This document shows, piece after piece, positions 52,478 through 60,926 of a stretch of 64,000 nt of DNA. The translations under genes and the position numbers were made by a program. How positions within the stretch are numbered: position 1 is the first letter of the stretch; every line of letters starts with the position of its first letter. This DNA is from Roseomonas sp. HF4. Lineage in GTDB: Bacteria; Pseudomonadota; Alphaproteobacteria; Acetobacterales; Acetobacteraceae. The DNA lies in contig NZ_STGD01000002.1 in NCBI RefSeq assembly GCF_005222755.1, positions 1 through 64,000 of the forward strand. Direction: 5' to 3'. The notes below the pieces were generated by a model. The model ran no database searches, was not told the DNA's origin, and worked only from the letters and a program-made list of their open reading frames with translations.

Positions 52478-52929
52478 CGCGCCGGCCCGCTTTGCGCCGC
52501 GACCGGCGCGGCGCCGCCGCGCTGGAATTCGCGCTGATGCTGCCGGTCGTGACCTTCATCATGCTGGGCGTCGCCGACTACGGCAGCGCGCTGCAGCAGG
52601 TCATCCGCCTGGAGGCCGCCGCGCGGGCTGGGGCACAGGTCGTTATGTCCCGCCCGAACGACACGGCCGCGATCAGGGATGGGGTGCGCGCCTATGTCAG
52701 CGACTGGCCGCTTGCGACGAATTGCGCGGCGGCGAGCCCGAGCGGGCTTTGCATCACGAGCGGCCAGCGCTGCCGGGCGGTCGGCGCCACCAGCGAAGTC
52801 GCCTGCACCACGCGCTTCACCACGGATTTCCAGCGCTATGCCTGGGTCACCGTGACGCGCGACTACACGCCCCCATTCATCGTTCCGCAGAGGACGCTGC
52901 GCGGCAATGTCGAAATCCGCCTGCGCTAG
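52474..52929 (+). CDS. TadE-like pseudopilin
   Basis: The 151-residue protein has basic residues, then the TadE motif GAAALEFALMLPVVTFIMLGVADYG, a single N-terminal helix, and a small soluble domain with two cysteine pairs (CAAASPSGLC, CRAVGATSEVAC). The GTG start overlaps the TadG-like stop. TadE proteins are minor pseudopilins of the Flp/Tad pilus. Confidence 0.8.
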   Translation: MTRRPALRRDRRGAAALEFALMLPVVTFIMLGVADYGSALQQVIRLEAAARAGAQVVMSRPNDTAAIRDGVRAYVSDWPLATNCAAASPSGLCITSGQRCRAVGATSEVACTTRFTTDFQRYAWVTVTRDYTPPFIVPQRTLRGNVEIRLR

Positions 52930-53368
52930 CCCGCCGCGCCCCGCATCGGCGCGCGCCGCGTTGCGCGGGCGCAGCGGCGCCTCGGCGCTCGAATTCGCGC
53001 TGGTGGGCGCGCTGTTCTTCGTCACCGTCCTCGCGGTCCTCGACATCGGCCGCTATTTCATGACCGTCGAGGGGCTGCGGAACTTCAGCGCGGATGCGAT
53101 GCGCCACGGCATCGTGAACCTGCGTTCGAGCCGGGGGCAGGTGTGCCGCGACGCGCTGGTGCAGGCCATGGGCCGGAGCGGCGTCGTGCAGGGCCTCGTC
53201 ACCGCGGATCCCGGCGTCTGCGTCACCCGGACCGAAACCACGGCCAGCGGCATCACCACGGTGAAGGTCCGCGTGACCACCGACGTGACGTTCCGCTTCG
53301 TCATGAACGTATTCGGCATCGGGACGCAGCGGATCAGCCACGACACCACCTTCTCCTTCCAGGAATAG
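52907..53368 (+). CDS. second TadE-like pseudopilin
   Basis: The 153-residue protein has the TadE/TadF motif GASALEFALVGALFFVTVLAVLDIGRYF and a small soluble domain with two cysteines (VCRDALV, GVCVTR). The ATG at 52907 lies inside the end of the previous gene (23-base overlap). It may instead be TadF-like. Convergent with phnM 32 bases beyond its stop. Confidence 0.78.
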   Translation: MSKSACASPPRPASARAALRGRSGASALEFALVGALFFVTVLAVLDIGRYFMTVEGLRNFSADAMRHGIVNLRSSRGQVCRDALVQAMGRSGVVQGLVTADPGVCVTRTETTASGITTVKVRVTTDVTFRFVMNVFGIGTQRISHDTTFSFQE

Positions 53369-53400
53369 GCGCGGCAGGCGTCCGGCGTTGCGGCCGGGCG

Positions 53401-54555
53401 TCAGGCGCCGTCCGGGCGCAGGATGCGCGCGTCCGCCCCCGGCGCGAGCCAGCCGAGGCGCCCGGCGGCGAAGACCGCGACCGGCGCGCCGGCTTCGGGA
53501 TCGGCCACCACCACGTCGCCGCGCAGCCCGGAGTCGAGCCGGCCGCGGTCATCGAGGCCGCAGGCCTCCGCCGGGTTCGAAGACACAAGCGTCCAGGCCC
53601 GCGGCAGGTCCATGACACCGCGCCGCACCATGGCGAAGGCCGCCTCCATCATCGCGGGCCAGACGTAGTCGGAGGCGAGCACGGTGACGATCCCGCGCTC
53701 GGCCAGCGGCGCGGCCGAGGCCCAGCCGAGGTGGCTGCCGCCGCGCACCACGTTGGGCGCGCCCATCACCACGTGCTCGCCCGCGGCGCGGGCCTGCGCG
53801 GCGACCTGCTCCGCCATCGGGAACTCGCAGATCGTCGCGCCATGGGCGCGGTAGTGCAGCCGGTCCTCGATGGTCGCGTCGTCGTGGCTCAGCATCGGGA
53901 TGCCGGCGCCCCGCGCCGCGGCGGCAAGCCTTGCGCGAGCGGCCGGGATCTCGTGCCGGCGCGCGGCGACGGCCTCGGCCAGGGCGCGGAACGCGTCCGC
54001 CGCCATGCCCGCGCGCCCGGCGTATTTCGCCGTCTGCACCGGGTCACCGAGCTTCTTCACGATGCTCGGCGTGTGGTCGTTGAAGCCGAGCAGGTGGACG
54101 CTACCGTCCGCGATGCCCTCCAGCGCATCGTCGAGCGCCGCCAGGTTGTCGGCCTCGAAGCGCAGGTGGACGCGGATGTCGGTCGCCGCGTGGCTGCGCG
54201 CGGCGGGCAGCGCGGCCTTCAGCGCGCGCCACGCATCGCGCGACCGCAGCCCCGGCTCCCAGGACAGCGTCACGCCGAGATAGGCCGTCGTGATGCCGCA
54301 GGCGATGAGCTGTGCGGCCGAATCCCGCAGCGCCAGCGGCGCCGGGATGTCGACGCCGGGTCGTGGCTGGAGTTGCCGTTCATGCGCATCGCCGTGGATG
54401 TCGACGAGCCCCGGCAGCACGAGCAGCCCGCTTGCGTCGAAGCGCGCCGCGCAGGGCGCCGCCTCCGCCGCGATCCGGCCCTCGGCGAGCGCGAGCGCGC
54501 CCTCCGCCATCGCGCCGTCCCGCAGGACCGCGCCCCCCGTGATCGTCCAGGCCAT
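53401..54555 (-). CDS. PhnM-like amidohydrolase, divergent paralogue
   Basis: The 384-residue amidohydrolase belongs to the family of alpha-D-ribose-1-methylphosphonate-5-triphosphate diphosphatase (PhnM). Conserved blocks are DIHGDAHERQLQPRPGV, LSHDDATIEDR and GAPNVVRGGSHLGW followed by SDY. It shares the layout of the operon PhnM (59784-60926), where the first block reads DVHTDNLERQVQPR. The start MAWTITGG (54555) is preferred over a longer one at 54639. It lies four bases from phnF and is transcribed with it. Confidence 0.85.
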   Translation of the reverse strand: MAWTITGGAVLRDGAMAEGALALAEGRIAAEAAPCAARFDASGLLVLPGLVDIHGDAHERQLQPRPGVDIPAPLALRDSAAQLIACGITTAYLGVTLSWEPGLRSRDAWRALKAALPAARSHAATDIRVHLRFEADNLAALDDALEGIADGSVHLLGFNDHTPSIVKKLGDPVQTAKYAGRAGMAADAFRALAEAVAARRHEIPAARARLAAAARGAGIPMLSHDDATIEDRLHYRAHGATICEFPMAEQVAAQARAAGEHVVMGAPNVVRGGSHLGWASAAPLAERGIVTVLASDYVWPAMMEAAFAMVRRGVMDLPRAWTLVSSNPAEACGLDDRGRLDSGLRGDVVVADPEAGAPVAVFAAGRLGWLAPGADARILRPDGA

Positions 54556-54559
54556 GCTG

Positions 54560-55306
54560 TCAGGGCTCCACGAGAAGCTGCACGCGGCCGGCGGCATAGA
54601 CCGCCAGCGTCCAGTCCACCGGCAGCCCCGCGGCATCAACGTTGAGCGATTCCGCGACGAGCACGGGGCGGGACCGGGACTGCTGGAGCAACTCCGCCTC
54701 CTCCGGCGTCGGCAGGCGGGCGGTGATGCGGGACGACCGGCGGCGGTAGTCCGGCACGCCGCAGGCGGCGAGCGCGGCGCTGATCGAGGGATCGTGCTCC
54801 AGCGCCTCAGCGGCGGCGGCGAAGCGCGGCAGCGGGAAGTGATGGTGGCCGACGACCACCGGCCGGCCGTCCGCCAGGCCCAGCCGCTCGACGCGCAGCA
54901 CCGCCCGTCCGCGCCGGATGCCGAGCGCCTCGGCCAGCAGGGTCTCGGCCGGCATTTCCGCCATGTGCAGGATCCGCCCGGCCGGCTCGCGGTTCTGCCG
55001 GCGGATCAGTTCCGAGAAGCGCGTGCGCGGGCCGAGCCGGTAGTCCAGCACGTCCTCGGCGACGAACGCCCCGCGGCCCTGCTCGACGCGGATCAGGCCG
55101 CGGGCCTCGAGGTCCTCGAGCGCGCGGCGGACGGTGTGGCGGTTCACGCCGAAGCGCGCGGTGAGCACGGCCTCGGTGGGCAGCCTCTCCCCGGCGGCAC
55201 GGCCGCCGCCGGCGATCTCGGCCTCGAGGCTGGCCGCGATCTGGCGCCAGAGTGCGACCCCCTGGCCGCGCGCGAGCGGGCCGCCTGTCATCGAAACTTC
55301 AACCAT
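54560..55306 (-). CDS. phnF: phosphonate operon transcriptional regulator PhnF (GntR family)
   Basis: The 248-residue regulator has an N-terminal winged helix-turn-helix of the GntR type (ERLPTEAVLTARFGVNRHTV, with RRALEDLEARGLI) and a C-terminal UTRA ligand-binding domain (from about residue 95, containing LRVERLGLADGRPVV). PhnF-type proteins repress phosphonate genes when ligand is absent. It is divergent from phnG, with only 72 bases between the starts, and its gene is followed by a phnM paralogue. Confidence 0.9.
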   Translation of the reverse strand: MVEVSMTGGPLARGQGVALWRQIAASLEAEIAGGGRAAGERLPTEAVLTARFGVNRHTVRRALEDLEARGLIRVEQGRGAFVAEDVLDYRLGPRTRFSELIRRQNREPAGRILHMAEMPAETLLAEALGIRRGRAVLRVERLGLADGRPVVVGHHHFPLPRFAAAAEALEHDPSISAALAACGVPDYRRRSSRITARLPTPEEAELLQQSRSRPVLVAESLNVDAAGLPVDWTLAVYAAGRVQLLVEP

Positions 55307-55354
55307 CCGCGGCCATGTCCGTGGGATATCCGTGTGGACTTTGTGCCGGTCAGA

Positions 55355-55372
55355 TGTCTATCTGTCTAGACA
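55355..55372. promoter_or_regulatory. probable PhnF operator in the phnF/phnG gap
   Basis: TGTCTAGACA at 55363-55372 is a perfect 10-bp palindrome, and its half TGTCTA is repeated directly eight bases upstream at 55355-55360. It ends six bases before the phnG ATG and lies over the expected -10 region, so binding would block phnG transcription. Assignment to PhnF is inferred from position and GntR-operator style. Confidence 0.6.
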
Positions 55373-55378
55373 AATCCG

Positions 55379-55834
55379 ATGACCGACATGACCCCTGACC
55401 CGATCGCCGAACGCCGCCGCTGGATGGCGGTCCTGGCCCGCGCCGAAGCCGACGAGATCGCCGCGCTGCTCGCCGCCCTGCCCCCGCTGCCCCCGCATGA
55501 ACGCTTGCGCGCGCCCGAGACCGGCCTGGTCATGGTCCGCGGCCGCGCCGGCGGCGATGGCGGCGCCTTCAACCTGGGCGAGATGACGGTCACGCGCTGC
55601 GCGGTGCGGATCGGCGGCGTGGTCGGCCACGCCTACGTGGCAGGGCGCGACAAGCGGCAGGCGGAACTGGCCGCGGCGCTGGACGCGGCGTTGCAGGACC
55701 CGGCCCGCCGGGCGGCGCTGATGGACGGCGTGATCGCGCCGCTGGACGCGCGCCAGCAGGCCGCGCGGGACGCCGAGGCCCGGCGCGCCGCCGCGACGAA
55801 GGTGGAGTTCCTCGCCATGCAGACGACCCGATGA
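55379..55834 (+). CDS. phnG: phosphonate C-P lyase system protein PhnG
   Basis: The 151-residue protein matches the usual PhnG length and has the core MVRGRAGGDGGAFNLGEMTVTR shortened around GAFNLGEMT. It is part of the PhnGHIJ core complex that activates methylphosphonate. Starts at 55379 and 55388 are both ATG and neither has an SD, so a leaderless transcript is possible. Overlaps phnH by four bases. Confidence 0.9.
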   Translation: MTDMTPDPIAERRRWMAVLARAEADEIAALLAALPPLPPHERLRAPETGLVMVRGRAGGDGGAFNLGEMTVTRCAVRIGGVVGHAYVAGRDKRQAELAAALDAALQDPARRAALMDGVIAPLDARQQAARDAEARRAAATKVEFLAMQTTR

Positions 55835-56406
55835 CCGCCCTGACGCCCGGCTTCGCAGATCCGGTCCTGGACGCGCAGGCCGCCTTCCGGGCGGTGCTGG
55901 AGGCGATGAGCCGCCCGGGACGCGTGCAGCGCGCCGGCGCGGGGCTCGCGCCGCCGGCGCCACTGATGCCCGCCGCCGCGGCCGTGCTGCTGGCGCTGGC
56001 CGATTCCGGGACGCCGCTGGTCCATGATGGCGGTGAGGATGCCGACGCATGGCTCCGCTTCCATGCGGGCGCGCCGGTGTCGCCGACGCTCGCCGAGGCC
56101 GCCTTCGTCCTCGCCACGGGCGCGCCACCGGCCCTCTCCGCACTGGGGACGGGCACCGAGGAGGAACCCGAACGCGGCGCGACGCTGGTCGTGCAGGTCG
56201 CGTCGCTCGCGGAAGGCGACGGCTGGCGGCTCATCGGCCCGGGAATCGAGCGCGAACATCGCCTGGCGGTCGAGGGCCTGCCGCCCGGCTTCGTGCAGGC
56301 CTGGACCGCCAACCGCGCGCTGTTCCCGCGCGGCGTCGATGTCGTCCTCTGCGCGGGGGAGCATCTGGCCGCCCTGCCGCGCGGCATCACGATCGCGGAG
56401 GGCTGA
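55831..56406 (+). CDS. phnH: phosphonate C-P lyase system protein PhnH
   Basis: The 191-residue protein has the family blocks FRAVLEAMSRPG and GPGIE followed by NRALFPRGVDVVL. PhnH is part of the PhnGHIJ core and structurally stabilises it. ATGA overlap with phnG; three bases from phnI. Confidence 0.9.
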   Translation: MTALTPGFADPVLDAQAAFRAVLEAMSRPGRVQRAGAGLAPPAPLMPAAAAVLLALADSGTPLVHDGGEDADAWLRFHAGAPVSPTLAEAAFVLATGAPPALSALGTGTEEEPERGATLVVQVASLAEGDGWRLIGPGIEREHRLAVEGLPPGFVQAWTANRALFPRGVDVVLCAGEHLAALPRGITIAEG

Positions 56407-56409
56407 CGC

Positions 56410-57498
56410 ATGTATGTCGCGGTCAAGGGCGGGGAGCGTGCCATTTCCGCCGCGCATGCCTGGCTCGACGAGACGCGGCGTGGCGACCCCGCCGTGCCGG
56501 AACTGACGGTGGCGCAGGTCGAGCAGCAGATGCCGCTGGCCGTCGATCGCGTCATGGCGGAAGGGTCATGCCACGACCGCTTCCTGGCCGCGCTCGCGAT
56601 CAAACAGGCCAAGGGCGACCTGATCGAGGCCGCCTTCCTGCTGCGCGCCTATCGCACCACCCTGCCCCGCTTCGGCGCGTCCGCGCCGCTCGAGACCGGC
56701 GCGATGCGACTGCGGCGGCGGATCAGCGCGACCTACAAGGACCTGCCCGGCGGCCAGGTGCTGGGGCCGACCTTCGACTACACGCACCGGCTGCTCGACT
56801 TCGCGCTGGCCGCCGAGGGCACCGAGCGCGCCACGGCGCCCGAGGCCGACGCGCCGGTGCCCGCGGTGCCGCGCGTGACGGAACTGCTGGCGCGCGAGGG
56901 GCTGATGCAGCGGGAGGACCCCGGCGACGGCGAGCCCGGCGACCTGACCCGCGAGCCCCTGGCCTTCCCCGCGGCGCGCGACGTGCGGCTGCAGAACCTG
57001 GCGCGCGGCGACGAGGGCTTCGTCCTCGCGCTCGGCTATTCAACGCAGCGCGGCTATGGCGGCAACCATCCCTTCGTGGGCGAGATCCGCGTCGGCCACG
57101 TGGCGGTGGAATTCACGCCGCCCGAACTGGGCTTCCCGATCGAGATCGGCGAGATCGCCGTCACCGAATGCCAGATGGTGAACCAGTTCAAGGGCAGCCG
57201 CACGGAGCCGCCGCAATTCACCCGCGGCTACGGGCTGGTCTTCGGGCACGGGGAGCGCCGCGCCATGGCGATGGCGCTGGTTGACCGAGCACTGCGCAGC
57301 GCGGAACTCGGGGAGGACGTGACGGCGCCGGCGCAGGACCAGGAATTCGTGCTCTATCACTCGGACAACATCGAAGCGACCGGCTTCGTCGAGCACCTGA
57401 AGCTGCCGCACTACGTCGATTTCCAGTCGGAACTGGAGAACCTGCGCACCATCCGCGCCGCACTCGTGCGCGAAAGCCTGCGGGAGGCGGCGGAATGA
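56410..57498 (+). CDS. phnI: C-P lyase core subunit PhnI (nucleoside phosphonylation)
   Basis: The 362-residue core subunit of the C-P lyase complex. With PhnG, PhnH and PhnL it displaces adenine of ATP with the phosphonate to give ribose-1-phosphonate-5-triphosphate. Blocks such as MYVAVKGGERAI, GYSTQRGYGGNHPF and EYTIEI-like segments (here FPIEIGEIAVTECQMVNQF) fit the family. Its stop overlaps phnJ (ATGA). Confidence 0.95.
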   Translation: MYVAVKGGERAISAAHAWLDETRRGDPAVPELTVAQVEQQMPLAVDRVMAEGSCHDRFLAALAIKQAKGDLIEAAFLLRAYRTTLPRFGASAPLETGAMRLRRRISATYKDLPGGQVLGPTFDYTHRLLDFALAAEGTERATAPEADAPVPAVPRVTELLAREGLMQREDPGDGEPGDLTREPLAFPAARDVRLQNLARGDEGFVLALGYSTQRGYGGNHPFVGEIRVGHVAVEFTPPELGFPIEIGEIAVTECQMVNQFKGSRTEPPQFTRGYGLVFGHGERRAMAMALVDRALRSAELGEDVTAPAQDQEFVLYHSDNIEATGFVEHLKLPHYVDFQSELENLRTIRAALVRESLREAAE

Positions 57499-58352
57499 AC
57501 GCGCCATTGGAAGGCTACAACTTCGCCTACCTGGACGAGGCGACGAAGCGCATGCTCCGCCGCACCATCCTCAAGGCCGTGGCGATCCCGGGCCACCAGA
57601 TCCCGTTCGGCGCACGGGAGATGCCGCTGCCCTATGGCTGGGGCACGGGCGGCATCCAGGTGACGGCCGCGATCCTCGGCCCCGCCGACACGCTGAAGGT
57701 GATCGACCAGGGCGCGGACGATACCACCAACGCCATTTCCATCCGCCGCTTCTTCACCCGCGTGGCGGGCGTGGCGACGACCGAGCGCACGGCGGAGGCG
57801 ACCATCATCCAGACCCGCCACCGCATTCCGGAGGCGCCGCTGCGCGAGAACCAGGTCCTGGTCTACCAGGTGCCGCAGCCCGAGCCGCTGTCGAAGCTCG
57901 AGCCCCGGCGCGCCGAGACGAAGCGCCTGCACGCCCTGGCCGACTACGGGCTGATGCATGTGCGGCTCTATGAGGACATCGCGCGGCTCGGCCACATCGC
58001 CAAGGCCTACGACTATCCGGTGATGGTCGGCGGGCGGTACCTGATGTCGCCCTCCCCCATCCCGGCCTTCGACAATCCGAAGATGCACCGCATGGCGGCG
58101 CTGCAATTGTTCGGCGCCGGGCGGGAGAAGCGGATCTACGCGATCCCGCCGTATACGGACGTGCGCAGCCTCGACTTCGAGGACCACCCCTTCCGCCCGA
58201 TCCGCGCGCCGCAGGATTGCGCGCTGTGCGGGTCGCGCGAGAGCTACCTGGACGAGGTGATCACCGACGACCGCGGCGGGCGGCTCTTCGTCTGCTCGGA
58301 CACGGATTACTGCGGCGAGCGCGTCGCGGCCCGGGGGGCGGCGGCATGCTGA
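57495..58352 (+). CDS. phnJ: alpha-D-ribose 1-methylphosphonate 5-phosphate C-P lyase PhnJ
   Basis: The 285-residue radical-SAM-type catalytic subunit breaks the carbon-phosphorus bond. The cluster and catalytic cysteines C242, C245, C267 and C273 have the spacing CX2CX21CX5C known for E. coli PhnJ (C241, C244, C266, C272). GWGTGGIQ lies at 48-55. The stop overlaps phnK by seven bases. Confidence 0.96.
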   Translation: MNAPLEGYNFAYLDEATKRMLRRTILKAVAIPGHQIPFGAREMPLPYGWGTGGIQVTAAILGPADTLKVIDQGADDTTNAISIRRFFTRVAGVATTERTAEATIIQTRHRIPEAPLRENQVLVYQVPQPEPLSKLEPRRAETKRLHALADYGLMHVRLYEDIARLGHIAKAYDYPVMVGGRYLMSPSPIPAFDNPKMHRMAALQLFGAGREKRIYAIPPYTDVRSLDFEDHPFRPIRAPQDCALCGSRESYLDEVITDDRGGRLFVCSDTDYCGERVAARGAAAC

Positions 58353-59092
58353 CGGCCGAGGGGCTGACCCTGCATTTCGGCGTCATCCCCGCGCTGGTCG
58401 ATGTCGCGATCGAGGTCGCCGAGGGCGAGGTCGTCGCCATCGTGGGCGAGAGCGGTTCGGGCAAGACCACGCTGCTGCGCGTGCTGTCGGGCCTGATGGC
58501 GCCGGATGCAGGCAGCGTTCGCTGGCTCGGCGCGGACGTGCACGCCATGGGGGAGGCCGCGCGGCGGCGCCTGATGCGCACGGACTGGGGCTTCGTGCAC
58601 CAGAACCCGCGCGACGGCCTCCGCCTCAACGTCTCGGCCGGCGGCAATGTCGGCGAACGGCTGATGGCGGTGGGCGCCCGCCACTACGGCAATATCCGTG
58701 CGCAGGCGATCGAATGGCTGGCGCGGGTCGAGGTCGACGCGACGCGCATCGACGACCTGCCGCGCACCTTCTCGGGCGGAATGCAGCAGCGGCTGCAGAT
58801 CGCGCGGACGCTGGTGACGAATCCGCGCCTGGTGTTCATGGACGAGCCGACGGGCGGGCTCGATGTCAGCGTGCAGGCGCGGCTGCTCGACCTGATCCGG
58901 ACCCTGTCGCGGGAGCTGGGGCTTTCGGTGCTGATCGTGACGCACGACATCGCCGCCGCCCGGCTGCTGGCGGACCGCATCCTGGTGATGCGGCGGGGCC
59001 GCGTGGTGGAACAGGGGCTGACCGACCGGGTGCTGGACGACCCGCAGCATCCCTATACGCAACTGCTCGTCTCCTCGGTGCTGGCGGCATGA
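58346..59092 (+). CDS. phnK: C-P lyase ABC ATPase PhnK
   Basis: The 248-residue ABC-type ATPase has Walker A GESGSGKT at 34-41, signature FSGGMQQR, Walker B LVFMDEP and H-loop VTHDIAAA. PhnK binds the PhnGHIJ core, docking on PhnJ. It has no permease partner here; it is not a transporter component. Start ATG 58346 within the phnJ tail. Confidence 0.93.
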   Translation: MLTAEGLTLHFGVIPALVDVAIEVAEGEVVAIVGESGSGKTTLLRVLSGLMAPDAGSVRWLGADVHAMGEAARRRLMRTDWGFVHQNPRDGLRLNVSAGGNVGERLMAVGARHYGNIRAQAIEWLARVEVDATRIDDLPRTFSGGMQQRLQIARTLVTNPRLVFMDEPTGGLDVSVQARLLDLIRTLSRELGLSVLIVTHDIAAARLLADRILVMRRGRVVEQGLTDRVLDDPQHPYTQLLVSSVLAA

Positions 59093-59787
59093 GCGCAGCG
59101 CTGCGGACCGAGGGACTTGCCAAGGCCTTCACGCTGCACCTGCAGGGCGGCGTGCGGATCCCCGTGCTGGGGGGCGTGGACCTGGCGGTGCATCCGGGCG
59201 AATGCGTCGCCCTGTGGGGGCCGTCGGGGGCGGGCAAGTCCACGCTGATGCGCTGCCTGTACGGCAATTACGGCGCCGGGGCGGGACGCATCCTGCTGCG
59301 GCATCGCGGCGCGGAGATGGACCTCGCGACCGCCGAGCCGCGCGCGGTGATCGCGGCGCGGCGGGAGACGATCGGCTATGTCTCGCAGTTCCTGCGCGTG
59401 ATCCCGCGCGTGGCGACGCGCGACATCGTGGCCGAGCCGATGATCGCGCGCGGCATGGCGCGCGAGGAGGCGCTGGCGCGCGCGACCGCCCTGCTCCACC
59501 GGCTGAACCTGCCCGAGCGCCTGCATGGCCTGCCGCCGGCCACCTTTTCGGGCGGGGAGCAGCAGCGGGTGAACCTCGCGCGCGGCTTCGCGCCGGGCTA
59601 TCCGGTGCTGCTGCTGGACGAGCCCACCGCAAGCCTCGACGCCGCCAACCGCGCCGTCGTCATCGCCATGATCAACGAGGCGAAGGCCGCCGGCGCCGCC
59701 ATCATCGGCATCTTCCACGATGCCGAGGTGCGCGGGGCCGTGGCCGACCGCCTGTTCGACGTATTGCCCCACCAGGACGCCGCATGA
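59089..59787 (+). CDS. phnL: C-P lyase ABC ATPase PhnL
   Basis: The 232-residue ATPase has Walker A GPSGAGKST at 44-52, signature FSGGEQQR and Walker B VLLLDEP. PhnL joins PhnK on the core complex. ATGA overlaps join it to phnK and to phnM. Confidence 0.93.
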   Translation: MSAALRTEGLAKAFTLHLQGGVRIPVLGGVDLAVHPGECVALWGPSGAGKSTLMRCLYGNYGAGAGRILLRHRGAEMDLATAEPRAVIAARRETIGYVSQFLRVIPRVATRDIVAEPMIARGMAREEALARATALLHRLNLPERLHGLPPATFSGGEQQRVNLARGFAPGYPVLLLDEPTASLDAANRAVVIAMINEAKAAGAAIIGIFHDAEVRGAVADRLFDVLPHQDAA

Positions 59788-60926
59788 CCATCGAGACCAT
59801 CCTGACCAACGCCATCCTCGTGCTGCCGGAGGAAGCGTTCCCGGGCACGCTGGTCCTGCGCAGCGGGCGCATCGCCGAGGTGCAGCCGGGTCGCAGCCAC
59901 GCGGCCGGCGCGCGGGACCTCGAGGGCGACCACCTGATCCCGGGCATCGTCGACGTGCACACCGACAACCTCGAGCGCCAGGTGCAGCCGCGGCAGAATG
60001 CCCGCTGGCCGTCCCGTTCCGCCATGCTGGCGCATGACGCGCAATGCGCGGCCGCCGGCGTGACCACGGTGCTGGATGCGCTCTGCCTCGGGGACCTCGG
60101 CTTCGACACCGGGCGGCACCAGACCTTCCTCGACGGCGTGGCGGACCTCGATGCGCTGGCGCATACCGGGGCGCTGCGGTCGGAGCATTTCCTGCATCTG
60201 CGCTGCGAATTGCCCGCCGCCGACATGGTCGCGGCCATGGAGCCCGTCGCCGACCACCCGCTGGTGCGCATGGTCAGCCTGATGGACCACTCCCCAGGCA
60301 TCGGCCAGTACCGGAACCTGGAGCGCTACCGCGCCATGCGCGTGCGCCAGGCCAACCTGACGCTGGACCAGGTGGAGAAGCGCATCGGCGAGCTGCTCGA
60401 CCAGCGCGCGCGGCTGCGCGAGCCGCAGCGCGCCTGGCTGCTCGGGCGCATCCGCCACCGCGACCTGCCCATCGCCTCCCATGACGACGAGACGGCGGAG
60501 GATGTGCGCCGCAACCTCGCCGACGGCATCCGCATCAGCGAGTTCCCGGTGACCATGGTCGCGGCCGAGACGGCGCGCGACGCGGGGGTCGAGGTCATCG
60601 CCGGCGCGCCCAACATCGTGCGCGGCGGCAGCCATTCGGGGAATGTCGCTGCGGCCGACCTCGTGCGCGCGGGGGCGGCGGACGCCTTCGCGTCCGACTA
60701 CGTCCCGGCGGCGATGCTCGAGGCGGCCTGGCGCACGGCTGAGGAGACCGGCGTCTCCCTGCCCGTGGCGGTGGCGATGATCACCGACCGGCCGGCGCGG
60801 ATGGCCCGGCTCGACGACCGCGGCCGGCTGGCGCCGGGGCTGCGGGCGGACCTGGTGCAGTTGCGGCAGGTGGCCGGCCATCCCGTCGTGCGCCGCGTCT
60901 GGCGCGAGGGCGCGCGCGTCGCATGA
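59784..60926 (+). CDS. phnM: alpha-D-ribose 1-methylphosphonate 5-triphosphate diphosphatase PhnM
   Basis: The 380-residue amidohydrolase has the metal block DVHTDNLERQVQPR, ASHDDETAEDV and GAPNIVRGGSHSGNV followed by SDY. It removes pyrophosphate from the PhnGHIL product to give the PhnJ substrate. It overlaps phnL and the DUF1045 gene by four bases each. A paralogue lies at 53401-54555. Confidence 0.95.
   Translation: MTIETILTNAILVLPEEAFPGTLVLRSGRIAEVQPGRSHAAGARDLEGDHLIPGIVDVHTDNLERQVQPRQNARWPSRSAMLAHDAQCAAAGVTTVLDALCLGDLGFDTGRHQTFLDGVADLDALAHTGALRSEHFLHLRCELPAADMVAAMEPVADHPLVRMVSLMDHSPGIGQYRNLERYRAMRVRQANLTLDQVEKRIGELLDQRARLREPQRAWLLGRIRHRDLPIASHDDETAEDVRRNLADGIRISEFPVTMVAAETARDAGVEVIAGAPNIVRGGSHSGNVAAADLVRAGAADAFASDYVPAAMLEAAWRTAEETGVSLPVAVAMITDRPARMARLDDRGRLAPGLRADLVQLRQVAGHPVVRRVWREGARVA

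Noticed and set aside
54339-55306. PhnF and the divergent PhnM as remnants of a second complete phn operon
   Set aside because: Only one extra gene is present and it is intact and adjacent to its regulator; there is no sign of the other phn genes.
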